64,000 nucleotides of DNA, taken from positions 16,724,330 through 16,788,329 of the forward strand of contig OZ038439.1 in NCBI GenBank assembly GCA_964036275.1, written 5' to 3'. Below, one piece after another: positions 1 through 10,724 of this stretch. Made by a program: the position numbers and the translations under genes. Below the pieces are notes generated by a model. That model was given only the letters and a program-made list of their open reading frames with translations, was not told where the DNA came from and ran no database searches. Origin of the DNA: Litoditis marina. Lineage: Eukaryota; Nematoda; Chromadorea; Rhabditida; Rhabditidae. Position 1 is the first letter of the stretch. Each line of letters starts with the position of its first letter.

Positions 1-992
1 CTCTGATTATGGTCATCAGACCTACGTAGGCTTTCCAAATTTCCAAATTTGATACATCGCGCGCAAAAAAAAACAATCAAATGATAGGGTCACAGGAAAC
101 ATGGTATTTTCTATTCAACTTTTTAGACGATGGTGTTGCTCTTTTGATAGACTTTATTTGCTGCGTCAGCTTTTTATGCGACAATGAGCTAGTCAAAAGG
201 TTGTTGCGAAGGGTGTCTGAGAAACTATGGTTGTATGATGTTGTCCTGATTTATTTGGTTCTATCAGACTAGACTTGCTTTACATAACCGGACAAGTGTA
301 TTTAGGGTATTTTGTCAACTTTGACAACATTAAGTACTTCTTCTTCTTCTTCGAAAATATATGGCGGCTATTAATTGTGCTAAAAAAAGGCTCATCATCG
401 TTTTTTTGATCTGTGCTCATCAGAGCCTAGACATAGACGAGAGAGAAATGAGAACATATACAGTTACAAGAGAGATGAAATAGTGCAAACATGTTTAGGA
501 TCGGTGGAAAGACTCTCGCTGCTACCAGAATAGGTTCGAAATGTCTGAGACATTTCGGAGTGAGAAAGCAACCGAAATGCTCACAACATTCCGGGAACTG
601 GAGTTTCACAGAAGATAGTAAAATAACACGGATGAAAAGAATGAGTTTACTGTAAAGAAGGAGAAATAACGAAGATGATCAAAATGAAGGTGAAGAGCAA
701 GCGGGTACAGTCGGGTGCCGGCCGGGCGAGAGATCCCCTAGCTGGTCTCCGTCCGATTATAAGCACTCCTAGCTTATCTGAAAGTAGAATCTATATAAAT
801 ATGCGACGTCATTGTGTGAAAGAGATAATGTTAAATAATGAGTCATGACTGAGGTATTCGGGAAAGTGAGGGATATTTCTATAGTCAAATTATTCACAAA
901 GACAATATAACTAGAATAAACAAAAATCTAAAACTTTTTTATCCTCTTTTTATGTTGAAAACTATTTCGGTACTAACCACACAAAATTTCAG
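1..992. other. Upstream of chemoreceptor copy 1; no firm gene
   Basis: No complete gene is visible. Positions 81-272 (plus) hold an open frame of 63 codons with two hydrophobic stretches separated by a basic loop. It could be the missing first exon of the chemoreceptor that follows, because copy 2 starts with a similar hydrophobic-basic-hydrophobic exon. However, I see no convincing donor in the right phase and little residue identity to copy 2, so I leave it unassigned. The rest is AT-rich spacer. Confidence 0.3.
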
Positions 993-3895
993 CTGAACGG
1001 ACTTTCTCTGATAATATCTGGACTGTTTCGAAATATTTCGATGTATAATGAGACACTATTTTTGGAATCTTCGTCAGTCAAGTGTTTCTTTCAAAAACCA
1101 TGGCCAATTGGATTGATAATAGCCGGTATGAACTAAACATCATCCAGTTCTAACTTCTATTTCTGCTGTATACATTTTTCTTTAAAAACTTGAATCTTCA
1201 ATAAAAATAGCAAAAACTTCGTTGTGAATTCTATCGGTTGTGAGAAATAGAAAAAAAATAAACATCCTCATTGAAGCAGGACAATTATGTGGACAAATCC
1301 CGGCGCATCGGTCCTTCAAACTGCAATTGAAAAATGTATTGCAGTTTAAGGGACTGAGCCGTTGAGAGTTGAACACATTCCTCTTTTAAGACACATTTAG
1401 AACTCGTGTTTGCAGTTTGTTTGCGTACTGTGAACATACGTTGATCAACATACGTTAATGTTTGCTAAGTATAAGTTAGTATTAGTTGTTAGTTATCATT
1501 TTTTCAGCTGTAATGCCAGCGATTTCCAATCTGTTGCTTTCAATTGAAGCTGTTCTAGCCTTGCATTTTGCTCTTTGGTATCACCGATTTTGGCAAGTCA
1601 AACACAGGATATTTATGATATTTTGTGCATTTTTGTCTGTGTTGGTATGTTTTTAATGGTTAACTGCTTGCAACATTTGAAGTTTTTTAACCCAGCATTA
1701 AGAGATCCTACTTCGATACTAGTTCACAGGTTATTAATGAAACACACGAAAAGTGCTGGTAAGTGAGGAAATTCAAGAAAAAATTATATTGTGTTTTATG
1801 AAACGGCAAAAGCTGACTAAAACATGTATGTCGCTCTTTTCTGGTGTCTTTGTAGTTTGATCCCTCTGAGTTTAGTCGAAACTGATTAAAAAAGAACTTT
1901 AATCTGGTCACATCGTATTAGGAGCAAAGAATATAGATAAAGTGTTAGTCAATTTAACAGTCACATGTAACATGTTAAACACAGCAGAACTCAGAAGATG
2001 CATGAGATGCAGAAGAAGAAGAGTATGCATGAAACATCCCGGACCGGGTTGGGATGTTATCCCGATCTGCATTGGCTGGGAGATACCTTAATCGAGCTCG
2101 AGAAAGCATCCCAACCCGAACCGAGATGTTTCGTGCATACGGCCGCAGAAACGTACAATGACCAAGTGCACGATGCCTCCTAAGAATGCTAACTTTACTT
2201 CATGCATACTCAACTCAATTTACTTTAAGTATAGTTCTCGTAATTTTCAGGTGTTGCTTCTGTTTTCTAGTTATTTGGCTGTATCTGATAATAAAACTCT
2301 CAAAAGATCCGTATGTACTACAATCGAAATCTTCGGACCCCTATATGGAACTTTTTTCTACGGAGCTGTGGCTGTTGTTTATATATGTTGCTCACTCGTC
2401 CTTTTCTATGTTTCAAGAAGATACAAAAGGGTTATTTCATTCAATTTGTAAAATGTAATGAAACCAAAAGGTTCCACTTCGATTCATATTAGATAACTTT
2501 CTCGCATTAGAACATGCTGATTTGAGAATTAAGAAACAACAATTATAAAAAAACTAGAATGTCAGTAATTTTCCCACTGATACTGCTCGAGTTCTCTTCC
2601 AAGAAAAGTCATGGAATATTCTCCTGATAGAGCTTCTGATAGAGCTTCTTGAGGTCCATTCTTTAACAATCACCTCATGGCGTTTAGTTAAAAAGCTGAA
2701 CACTGTCAGTTCAGAAGCTTTCATGTTTTTCACACGCCTCACGTGGTTTGCTTCAATATACTAGGAGTAAATTGAATAGTCACGCGAAGTTGGCATTCTA
2801 ACGAGGAATCATACATTTTGTCATTGCACGTTTCTGAATCCTGCTGTGTTTAACATGTTCCACGTGACTGTGTAATTGACTAATAGTATAACAATATCAT
2901 GAGCGGTGGACAGGAGTGTCAAGTTCAAGTTGTAGTCTGGTCTCGCAACACAGCATAATTTGTAACATCTTACTCAGTTGGTTGTCAACAACAACCTGAA
3001 GCTGAACTAGGGACACATCTTAACAAAAGAATATGACCTTTTTTCCGTTTTCAAGTGCTATCTTCATACCTTTTATGTTTGCTATGGATACATGGAGCAA
3101 AGTATGATCATTGATTGTGTGCGATACGTACGATACACACGCTCGATAACTATACTTTGCTCGATGTTTCTTCCGCGGACTGAACAAAGTTTAAAGGAGC
3201 CCTACACTGCTAGTCAATTGCACATTCACGTGAAACATGTTAAACACGGCAAAAATCAAAAACGTAAAATGACAAAGGGCACGAGGTCTTATTAGAATGC
3301 TAACTTCACGTGACTAATCAATTTACTTCTAGTAAAAGGCGACTCTTTTGTTCCAGAACATGTCGAAGGAAGAATCGAGCCGTCAAGTATTATTGATTAT
3401 TCTAACCGGTCTGTCAGTGGTCATGGTTTTCATACCCAATGTATTGCTTGTACTCGATGGTTGGAAGAGCCCTAGCCTAAGCTATTATCAATTGGGTACG
3501 TTTTTAGTTCAATCTCTATCACTTCATTGAAAGGCCTATGAACTTGCTAGTTCTCATTGATAGAGCATATTAAATAGAGAATATGATTCAAAATGAGATT
3601 TAAATTCACTGATTTTTGAGTGTGCTGCATAATTACTTCGGAAGAACTTCACTATATTATATAGTTTGAAGACGAGCCAAATTCAAACTGTTTTTCAGGA
3701 TCTGTGTATTGTGTATATGCTATACATTCTGCTTTCAATCTCCCCCTCTATATTTTACTTCGAACAGACTTTCGAGCGAGATTTTATCGCATATTTTGGA
3801 GAAAAAAACTTCCCCAACACAACATTGTTTTCAATATTCAATGCGTCGAGAACACTAAGATTACCAACCAGACCGCCAGACCTACAAGATCCTAG
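993..3895 (+). CDS. Serpentine 7TM chemoreceptor, copy 1 (5' end unresolved)
   Basis: Exons seen: 993-1125, 1508-1644, 2251-2430, 3357-3495 and 3699-3895. All join in phase and match exons 2-6 of the paralogue at 5817-10334 in length (133, 137, 180 and 139 nt) and in residues. Landmarks include KPWPIGLIIA before a helix starting VMPAISNLLLSIE, then IFGPLYGTFFYG, then SSRQVLLIILTGLSVVMV, and a last helix AIHSAFNLPLYILL followed by a basic tail DFRARFYRIFWRKK. This is the pattern of a nematode seven-helix chemoreceptor of the plasma membrane of sensory cilia. The conserved WP before TM3 suggests an srbc- or srx-like class, but I cannot fix the class. The donor after exon 3 of this model (GTTATT) is weak. 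The first exon was not found, so the gene may be incomplete or have a diverged start. Confidence 0.72.
1271..1389. repeat. Palindromic MITE family 2, copy a
   Basis: A 119-bp inverted repeat that starts TTGAAGCAGGACAATTATG and ends in ATTCCTCTTTTAA. The centre carries GTCCTTCAAACTGCAATTG facing TTGCAGTTTAAGGGAC. Better-preserved copies lie at 9901-10024, 11734-11856 and 24393-24504. It sits in the first mapped intron of chemoreceptor copy 1. Confidence 0.7.
1944..2232. repeat. MITE family 1 copy, interrupted by a nested inverted-repeat element
   Basis: The outer parts (about 1944-1996 and 2149-2232) match the 126-bp family whose clean copies are at 2761-2886 and 60474-60599. Between them lies an insertion of about 150 bp with 34-bp arms at 2023-2056 and 2107-2140; the arms read GTATGCATGAAACATCCCGG and GTATGCACGAAACATCTCGG on opposite strands. 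CAGAA occurs at both junctions and may be a target duplication. The nesting gives an order of insertion: family 1 first, hairpin second. Confidence 0.65.
2761..2886. repeat. MITE family 1, full-length copy flanked by TA
   Basis: This 126-bp element starts CTAGGAGTAAATTGAATAG and ends CAATTGACTAATAG, with TA on both sides. The terminal inverted repeat covers about 28 bases and includes AGTCACGTGAA. The TA flanks suggest a Tc1/mariner-type non-autonomous element. Confidence 0.75.
3207..3332. repeat. MITE family 1, copy in the opposite orientation
   Basis: A 126-bp copy running CTGCTAGTCAATTGCAC to ATTTACTTCTAG. It ends 24 bases before the acceptor of the exon at 3357 in chemoreceptor copy 1, so it forms the end of that intron. 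Confidence 0.75.
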
Positions 3896-3984
3896 AAATT
3901 GTAGATGGTTTACGCCACTGAAACTTTCATTGAACACATTAAACTCAAAGTACGAGAGTATTATTACCAGTGTTGTACATAATT

Positions 3985-4158
3985 CTTCATATTCAAAGTC
4001 TTTGTGCTGTTTCTCATGTATGAGTTCATCGAAGAAATGAAGCGAATTTTACGTAAGTATTGTAATTACTAGGCAAGAACTCACACTCACAAATATAACT
4101 TTCTTATAGGAGCGAAAATGGTCACAAACGGAGGCTCAACATTGAACAAAACTGAATG
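3985..4158 (+). other. Possible receptor C-tail fragment downstream of copy 1
   Basis: The frame FLMYEFIEEMKRILR ends at a good donor (GTAAGT, 4053). It joins in phase to 4110-4158, which reads RAKMVTNGGSTLNKTE and stop. This resembles the end of a last helix and tail of another serpentine receptor, but no upstream acceptor exists in this frame. A decayed version follows chemoreceptor copy 2 at about 10590-10690, so the piece was duplicated with the receptor. It could be a relic or an alternative last exon pair. Confidence 0.25.
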
Positions 4159-4159
4159 A

Positions 4160-4901
4160 AATAGGGTTGTGATATCGAACACGTTGTCGATCGATTATTC
4201 TTAGTTATATTGGCCTTGTCCGTTCACCACATTATTAGGTTGATTGAACTGCTGTTATTGATTTTCTTTTTCAAATAAGGATAGGAGTTCTGATTAAAGG
4301 TTTCGATATAATTTATTTTATTTAGTCGCAGAGTAACAAACACAGTGCTCAAATGAATGAGAATAAAAATATTGCTGGTTGGTTGATCGGCCCTGTTCGT
4401 CCTCACATACTCCGTATGAGAGTGTCCCTAACTACAATGGAAACGAGCGAGTCATCTACTCATTACTCAGTACGAATAATACAAGGAAATGCTCTAGACT
4501 GTTCACTTTATTGAGTTGGGCGCCCATCAAGTTAAGAGTGGTTGAGTGGGGCTATGAGCGGGCCGTAACAGAGACTTTCGGTCCCGACCCGCTGAAACAC
4601 CCCCCAAACTATCCTACTAGGGGCTAATAAATCAATAAACCACTCTAAACACCGCACTTGAGAACAATAGACCCTAGTCTTTATGCTGAGCCGTATATAC
4701 TAGTTTCAATATGTGATTTCAATGCAACCGGAAACAGGAAACAAATGTGGATTTCACTGCAAAACTTTCAGTTACTTTCTTCAGCGTATCACTTATTGAA
4801 CGGTGTGAACGGCTAAAAAAACGAACATCACTACATCGAGAACTGGTGAGACGGTTCGGTCGATACTCTTACTCTAGTTGCAGTGCGGATTTCTATGTAT
4901 A
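4160..4901. other. Spacer, no gene seen
   Basis: There is no coding exon with consistent splice sites here. A plus-strand frame at 4379-4627 has no start context, no similarity I recognise and no partner exons. Confidence 0.4.
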
Positions 4902-5027
4902 CTCTTAGTCAATTGCATAGTCACGTGAAAAATGTTAAGCACCGCAGAAATCAGAAACGTGCACTGACAAAGTGCTCGATGTCTCATTGAATTGCTAACT
5001 CTACGTGACTATTCAATTTACTCTCAG
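4902..5027. repeat. MITE family 1, copy whose terminus supplies a CAG acceptor
   Basis: A 126-bp copy with TA on both sides that runs CTCTTAGTCAATTGC to ATTTACTCTCAG. The right end TTTACTCTCAG is itself a good nematode 3' splice site and abuts the open frame that follows. Confidence 0.75.
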
Positions 5028-5614
5028 TATAGAGCGATTTGTGGAAAAGCGCTCGATGAGCTGTTCAAAGACTTTTCATTTCTGTATTTCATTCATAACA
5101 CTGAATCACTTTGTGAATTTTTTGGACCTCACAACCTGACGTACTTAATCTTTTCGATGTTTGAGCTTTTGCGTGTAGAGATTGTAATTGACTGTGGTGA
5201 TTTTTTTCGTATGAGGAATTTGGAAATCGTTCAGACAGTTTCCTATAAATCTTCCTTACACATTCCTACCGAAACCAATTTAAAGATGGTGAGCGATGAG
5301 ATTTTCTCCGATCTTAACTCTAAACAGACTGATAGATCAAAGCTCTTATTTATTATTGGTCATTTAATTGGATCTCCATTTCTGTACATTCAAAAAATGA
5401 TGTAATCGCTCTGCGACAAAGGGCAGAACAAAATAGGATAAAAATTGATAATTTCCGAGTCATTATCCAACTGTTACGATCAGCTGAAGTTTTGAATGAA
5501 GGTAATATAGTTGCTCTAGCATTGGCATAACTTGTTTTTCGTATTTCAGCATGTCCTATAATGTCGCTAGAAGATAGTGAAAACAAAAAAGATAGTGAAA
5601 GGAAGAGTATATAG
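5028..5614 (+). pseudogene. Orphan gene fragment with a frameshift
   Basis: An open frame from about 5028 to 5405 reads SLCEFFGPHNLTYLIFSMFE and ends KLLFIIGHLIGSPFLYIQK. It stops at 5404 just after a run of six A. One base out of frame the reading resumes at once as DVIALRQRAEQNRIKIDNFR up to a donor after 5501. It joins in phase to 5550-5614 (CPIMSLEDSENKKDSERKS, stop). The amphipathic, charged character of both parts suggests one former coding exon broken by a single-base change, or a sequence error in the A run. I do not recognise the family. The apparent 3' splice site is the end of the MITE at 4902-5027, so the true 5' part of the gene may have been lost. Confidence 0.4.
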
Positions 5615-5816
5615 TTGCTGTCAACACTCTACAACGCATCGTTAACTGAAACTGTAGAAACGAAGGAATACAATATAATAGGTTTATTCGCGATTAAAAA
5701 CGTGACCTCCACATAGTACGTGGCACTGCGATGGGTAAATGGAGAAAAAACAATTGCGTGTTTCATATTATTAACACGTGTCGCTGCAAAACCTCTCCAA
5801 ATTCAAACAGTTTTCG

Positions 5817-8800
5817 ATGGACGGTACGGAAGCGACCAACTGGCTGTACTTCGGTATCGGGATATTTGTGGTTTGCGTCAGCGTCGTGGAGATAATAGTA
5901 TTCTCATCTTCAAAGGATTTTCGACAAAAGTTTCAACTTTACATCTGTTTGTCTTCAAGTAATATGGTAAGCGCTTTCAATATCATAATCGAGTAGAGAC
6001 AGAAACATTATAGTCGAGAATAATATAACAGTTATACCATGTTTTAATTTAGCGTTAATTCATGAGTTTACTTTATAAAACATTTCCAAGACGACCATAG
6101 AACCCAGTCAATTTTCCAATAAAATATTGGGTGGATGAAAACCGCATAAACTGCTAGAAGCTATAGAACTGTTTGTTTCATTGTCAAGAAACTATTATGT
6201 CCTTTTGGGATTGAGAGCCACGTTAGAAAAGAACAAATGATGGAACCCAGGCGAATCTTTATCCAAATATCTTTCAGACAAATGGCGTTTCTCTGATAAT
6301 CACTGGACTTTTTCGCAACATTTCGAAATACAACAACACATTTTTTGTGAAATCTACGTCTGTGGAGTGTTTCTTCCATACCCCATGGCCAATTATTCTG
6401 ATAGTAAGCGGTAAGAAGTTGAGATTCGGCACACTTCTCATCTCAGTTTTTCGTATTCTAACTTGTTCAACTAGAACAAAGAACATTATTGTGTACGACA
6501 AACACGTTTGTGCCTTCTCGTTCCGTGATCTTACCAAAAAAGGAGAATAAAGTACTCTCAAAAAGAACATACTTGAAAGTGAGCATATAAACGAAATCTA
6601 TAGTTTCAATCAACTCCGCTGAGACCTTGGCGACATGCAAACAAAGTTACCAGGCGGCTTCTTACCATGTACCAATGTGTTCGGTAACACCAAAATTTTT
6701 GCTGAGCGGCAGTTGATCTCTGGTACAGTACGTGGTAGGGTTGTTAATCGAGTTCAAAATTTCGAGTTTTCGAGTTTTCGAGTTTTGGAAAATTTCGAGT
6801 TTTCGAGTTTTCGAGTTTTGGGAAATTTCGAGTTTTCGAGTTTTGAAAAATTTCGAGTTTTCGAGTTTTCAAGTTTTCGAGTTTTGGGAAATTTCGAGTT
6901 TTCGAGTTTTCGAGTTCGACTCAACTCGAAAATTTTCGAGTTTTTTCGAGTCGAGTCGAGTGTTAAGTGTTTTTCAATCCAAAAGAGACATTTTTCGAGT
7001 CCGAAATTTTGATTTTCGAGTTTTCGCGTTCAAAATTTCGAGTTTTCGAGTTTTCGAGTTTTGGGAAATTTCGAGTTTTCGAGTTTTCGAGTTTTCAAGT
7101 TTTGGAAAATTTCGAGTTTTCGAGTTTTCGAGTTTTCGAGTTTTGAGAAATTTCGAGTTTTCCAGTTTCGAGTTCGACTCAACTCGAAAATTTTCGAGTT
7201 TTTTCGAGTCGAGTCGAGTTTCGAGTTCGACTTTAACAACCCTAGTACGTGGGTAGGAAGCATTTTCAAAAGAACCTATTATTTATAGAAATATATTCAT
7301 TTGAACGTACATTGGCGTGGTGCCGCGGTCTTAGTGTGACGGGAAAGATCTATAACTCTACTCGGGCTCTATATTGGTCTCGAGTACAGTCTTGGAAATT
7401 TCGGACATGCAGTTAGTTTACAAGTGGATCTCAGTGTACAGGTGGATGTACAGGTAGTTCGCATATGGATGAGTACGAGGTTAGCTAGAGTTTTTCCAGG
7501 TGTCATGCCAGCAATTTCCAATCTGTTGCTCTCTATCGAAGCCGTTCTAGCCATGCGTTTTGCTGTTTGGTACCACCGAGTTTGGCAAACTAAACACAGG
7601 ATGTTTATGATTGTTTGTGCATTTTGCTTTGTTCTGGTTGGTTTAATAAGATTCGGCTATTGCAACATTCATACATTCGAAAAAAAACTTGGGCAAATAG
7701 AATAAATCAAGTTGTATCGAATGGCGAAATTTGGAGCGCGCGCAATCAATATTCATTTATATCAAATCATCCTCTGCGTCTCTGGCAGGAAGTCAAAATC
7801 GGTGACAATTTTGGAAATAGCGCTTTGAACTGGACATTCTAGTAAGAAAATGACATACAGCAATTTGTCTCATCTTTGCCTTGTATTTGAAAGTTCAATT
7901 CCACCCCCCCCCCCCTTTAATGTTTAAATCATTGCTTCCCATGTTTACTTTTAAGCCATCAGTTCGGTTAGATATGACTTAAAGAGACCATTTCTCTCTA
8001 ATTTTGACCTTCAAGCTAGCAGTTCCATCATATAGAGCTTGAAAACCTGATTACGAACATATGACTGTTTCATCTTCATCTTGCTCTCTTTTCTCATAAA
8101 TTCGATATACGTAATATACACCGCGAACGAGTTACGTACAAACAATCAAGAAATGGCTGATAGAAATACAAAAACTTTTTAAATAGGTCTTAAAGCCTAT
8201 CAGGATACAAGAAATGAGTGAAAAAAGTTAAACTCAATGAAATACTAATTAACCAAGCTAGATAGCGTCACACTGAAAATATTCAAGTTCGGGTATGTAT
8301 TCAATTGCATTAGGAAATTTTTCTCATTTATAAATTTCTAAGGTTGTTGATGACTATTGAAACACAGTAGAATACATTTTTCCAATTCGAAAATTTCAGA
8401 TTATAGGGAAATGTTCTCTTTAATGACCGGAAACGAATTGTATAACTGTTACAACTTTCTCTTGCTAGTTTTTATCAATACGTCAACCACATGTGACGGA
8501 GGCAGCGAACCCCGTACAAAACACAAGAAAACAGGATAACACATTTATTCAACATGGAAAATTTGATGAATTATCTCAGTGGAATGATTGTCATAAAATA
8601 TACCCCTTTTCAGGGTTTGCTGTTCTATTCTAGTTTTTTGGCGGTAACGAATAATGAGGATCTGGATCACTCCATTTGTGCCACAATCCACATCTTTGGA
8701 CCTTTGTATGGAACTTTCTTCTACGGAAGTGTGGCTATTGTTTATATATGTTGTTCAATTGTACTTCTCTTCGTTTCGAGAAGATACAAAAAGGTCATTC

Positions 8801-10334
8801 GGTGAAACTCAATGGAAGAACAGTTAGATTCACAGATGCGAACAATTTGATTTCGGATTGAAAAGAAACCTGAGAGTGCCGAATTTGCGGCTGCTTTTTC
8901 AATAAGTGTGGAATGATTTAGTGGTTAAGACGCCGCTCAACACTTAAATGGTCACACGTTCGCTCCCCACCAATGCAAAACCGAGCCATTCCCTCCATGT
9001 TCGATGAATTGAAAGTAGATTATCTAGTTGAAGTGTCCATTATGCTCTCTTTTACATAGTTTCCCTTTGAGACTGTTCTCTGTGAAGTTCCGCGTGGAAC
9101 CTTGAATAACAGGGGAAACTTTAACTTTAACTTTCAACTTTATGAAAAGATCGTTGACTTTTCACCACTGTGAGAAATTTGGTCGACACCACTCTGAGTA
9201 CGTATTCAAACGACGTGAAGCTGGGAAAAGTAAATTAATGAGCAAACTTCAGAACCTGTCGAAGGAGGAATCGAGTCGTCAGGTATTATTGATCATTCTG
9301 ACCGGCCTGTCTGTGGTAATGGTATCCGTACCCAACCTATTCATCATTCTCGATGCTTGGAAAAGCCCTGCACTGAGTTATGCTCAGAACAGTAAGTTCG
9401 CCACTCCAACAACATGTATCTTTTCTCAACATAATGAAATAAAACTCTACATCTACGTATGGAAACAATGTTAGTTAACCTATTTCCGTTCATCTACTCG
9501 ATGGGTTGGATAAAACAGTGAAAAGTGATTTAGAAAAGTACTTGACAGAAGTGTCCGAGAAAAAAAATCATGTATCTCAGCGCTTGAGAACGAAAACCGA
9601 AACGATGCACGTGGTTCGGTCATGGTGGTTCGGTGGTAGAATGCTCGCTTGACACGCGAGCGGCCCGGGTTCGATTCCTGAGTACGTATGCTAGAAGATC
9701 CCGGCACCTTCATCCCGTCCTGCGTCTCCTCATACATACGCTATTTCTCTGCTCTTACATCCCGTCGGGATGTAAGAGACGAGAAATAGTGAGGCAGAGC
9801 GAGAGACGCAGAACGGGATGAAGGTGTCGGGATCTTCTAGCATACGTACTCCGGTCGATGCACCATTTCTCGCCAGCATCGAGTGTGGAAATTGTTTATA
9901 TTGAAGAAGAACGATTATGTGGACCAATCTCAACGCTCCAGTCCTTTAAAGTGCAATAGATTTTTCAATTGCAGTTTAAATGACCGCTGACACGGTATTG
10001 GTCCACATTACCGTCCTGCTTTAACCCAAAAATGAGAATTAGGCAAAAGAAGAAACGGCTAATCATTATTCGAGATCATACCGGAGTACATTCTTAATAA
10101 AAACAGCCCTGTTATTTTTCAGAATCAATATATAGTGTGTATGCTATACATTCCGCGTTCAACCTTCCGCTCTATATTTGCTTCCGAGGAGACTTTCGAG
10201 CGAGGATTTGTCGCTTGTTTTGCAGACACAAACTTCCCCACCAAAACAAAGTTGTGAATATAAAACGTGCCGAAAACACCAATATTGCTCAACGGAACAT
10301 CCGCCACTTGGCTCTGACATCTTCAATTCTGTAG
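5817..10334 (+). CDS. Serpentine 7TM chemoreceptor, copy 2 (complete)
   Basis: The exons are 5817-5966, 6278-6410, 7500-7636, 8614-8793, 9253-9391 and 10123-10334. They give 951 nt, or 316 residues, with all phases consistent. The first exon begins MDGTEATNWLYFGIGIF (TM1) and ends at a good GTAAGC donor. Later landmarks are TPWPIILIVSG, VMPAISNLLLSIEAVLAMR, FGPLYGTFFYGSVAIVYICC, VLLIILTGLSVVMVSVPN and AIHSAFNLPLYICF, followed by the basic tail DFRARICRLFCRHK. It is a tandem duplicate of 993-3895 and is expected to be a plasma-membrane chemosensory receptor. Two donors are weak (GTTGGT after 7636, GTCATT after 8793). The introns have grown: one holds the hAT-like element at 6736-7244, another a tRNA relic, a hairpin element and a MITE. 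I chose the start because it is the only ATG in frame before TM1. The receptor class is unresolved. Confidence 0.8.
6736..7244. mobile_element. hAT-like non-autonomous element filled with TTTTCGAG repeat
   Basis: The ends are perfect 12-bp inverted repeats, TAGGGTTGTTAA (6736-6747) and its complement (7233-7244). They are flanked by a perfect 8-bp direct repeat, GTACGTGG, at 6728-6735 and 7245-7252. Eight-base target duplications are typical of the hAT superfamily. The 485-bp interior is almost entirely degenerate TTTTCGAG repeats punctuated by GGGAAATTTCGAG blocks and two copies of GAGTCGAGTCGAGT. It carries no transposase. It lies in the second intron of chemoreceptor copy 2. Repetitive open frames across it are artefacts of the repeat. 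Confidence 0.85.
9620..9681 (+). pseudogene. tRNA pseudogene, tRNA-Gly-like body with GAC anticodon, cut by a MITE
   Basis: The D-arm and anticodon arm match a eukaryotic tRNA-Gly body (GGTTCGGTGGTAGAATGCTC). The anticodon stem is CTCGC/GCGAG with loop TTGACAC, so the anticodon (9651-9653) reads GAC, a valine anticodon. The T-arm CCCGGGTTCGATTCCTG is intact as a B box. The 3' acceptor strand is absent because the inverted-repeat element at 9682-9849 begins directly after the T-arm. It cannot form a mature tRNA, but the internal Pol III promoter boxes remain. Confidence 0.65.
9682..9849. mobile_element. 168-bp hairpin element (GTACGTATGCTAG family)
   Basis: The left arm begins GTACGTATGCTAGAAGATCC and the right arm ends with its complement; pairing extends through most of the element. 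A GCTCTTACATCCCGTCGGGA region forms the turn. A diverged relative lies at 26515-26690. It has no coding capacity. It is inserted in the tRNA relic just to its left. Confidence 0.75.
9901..10024. repeat. Palindromic MITE family 2, copy b
   Basis: Starts TTGAAGAAGAACGATTATG and ends CATTACCGTCCTGCTTTAA. The centre is GTCCTTTAAAGTGCAATAG facing CAATTGCAGTTTAAATGAC. It lies in the last intron of chemoreceptor copy 2. Confidence 0.75.
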
Positions 10335-10374
10335 AGTGTTTGTAGTTTGTAGCAATGCAATTGGCCCCAATATA

Positions 10375-10454
10375 CTAGATGCAAAGTTTCACTGCACGTT
10401 TTTGAGTTCTGATGTTTTTTACATGTTTCACGTGACTGTGCAATTGACTAACTG
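10375..10454. repeat. MITE family 1, internally deleted copy
   Basis: Both termini are present (CTAGATGCAAAG and CAATTGACTAACTG, each flanked by TA), but about 45 internal bases are missing. It lies between the receptor stop and the convergent gene at 10725. Confidence 0.65.
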
Positions 10455-10724
10455 TATACGTGACATTGAGAGTATGAACTCAGAATCACTCTACCATGTG
10501 TAAGTCTACAGAGACTAAAAAAACTCTTGTACGAAATGATAATATGATATTATTATCTGGAATTTTCCCTCTTTTTCCAGTTTTTGTGTGAAGATTGCAA
10601 AAATGAACTCAGATTTTCTAAAACATAACTTTATTATACGAGCAAAAATAGTTACAAACAGAAGCTTCTTATCGAATAAGAATCAAAAATAAGTTAGTTG
10701 AATTCGAATTCGTTGGTCAATCGA

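Noticed and set aside
6635..7269. Open frames on both strands rich in FRVFEFSS or KLENSK-type repeats
   Set aside because: They are translations of the TTTTCGAG repeat inside the hAT-like element; frames are open only because the repeat lacks stops.
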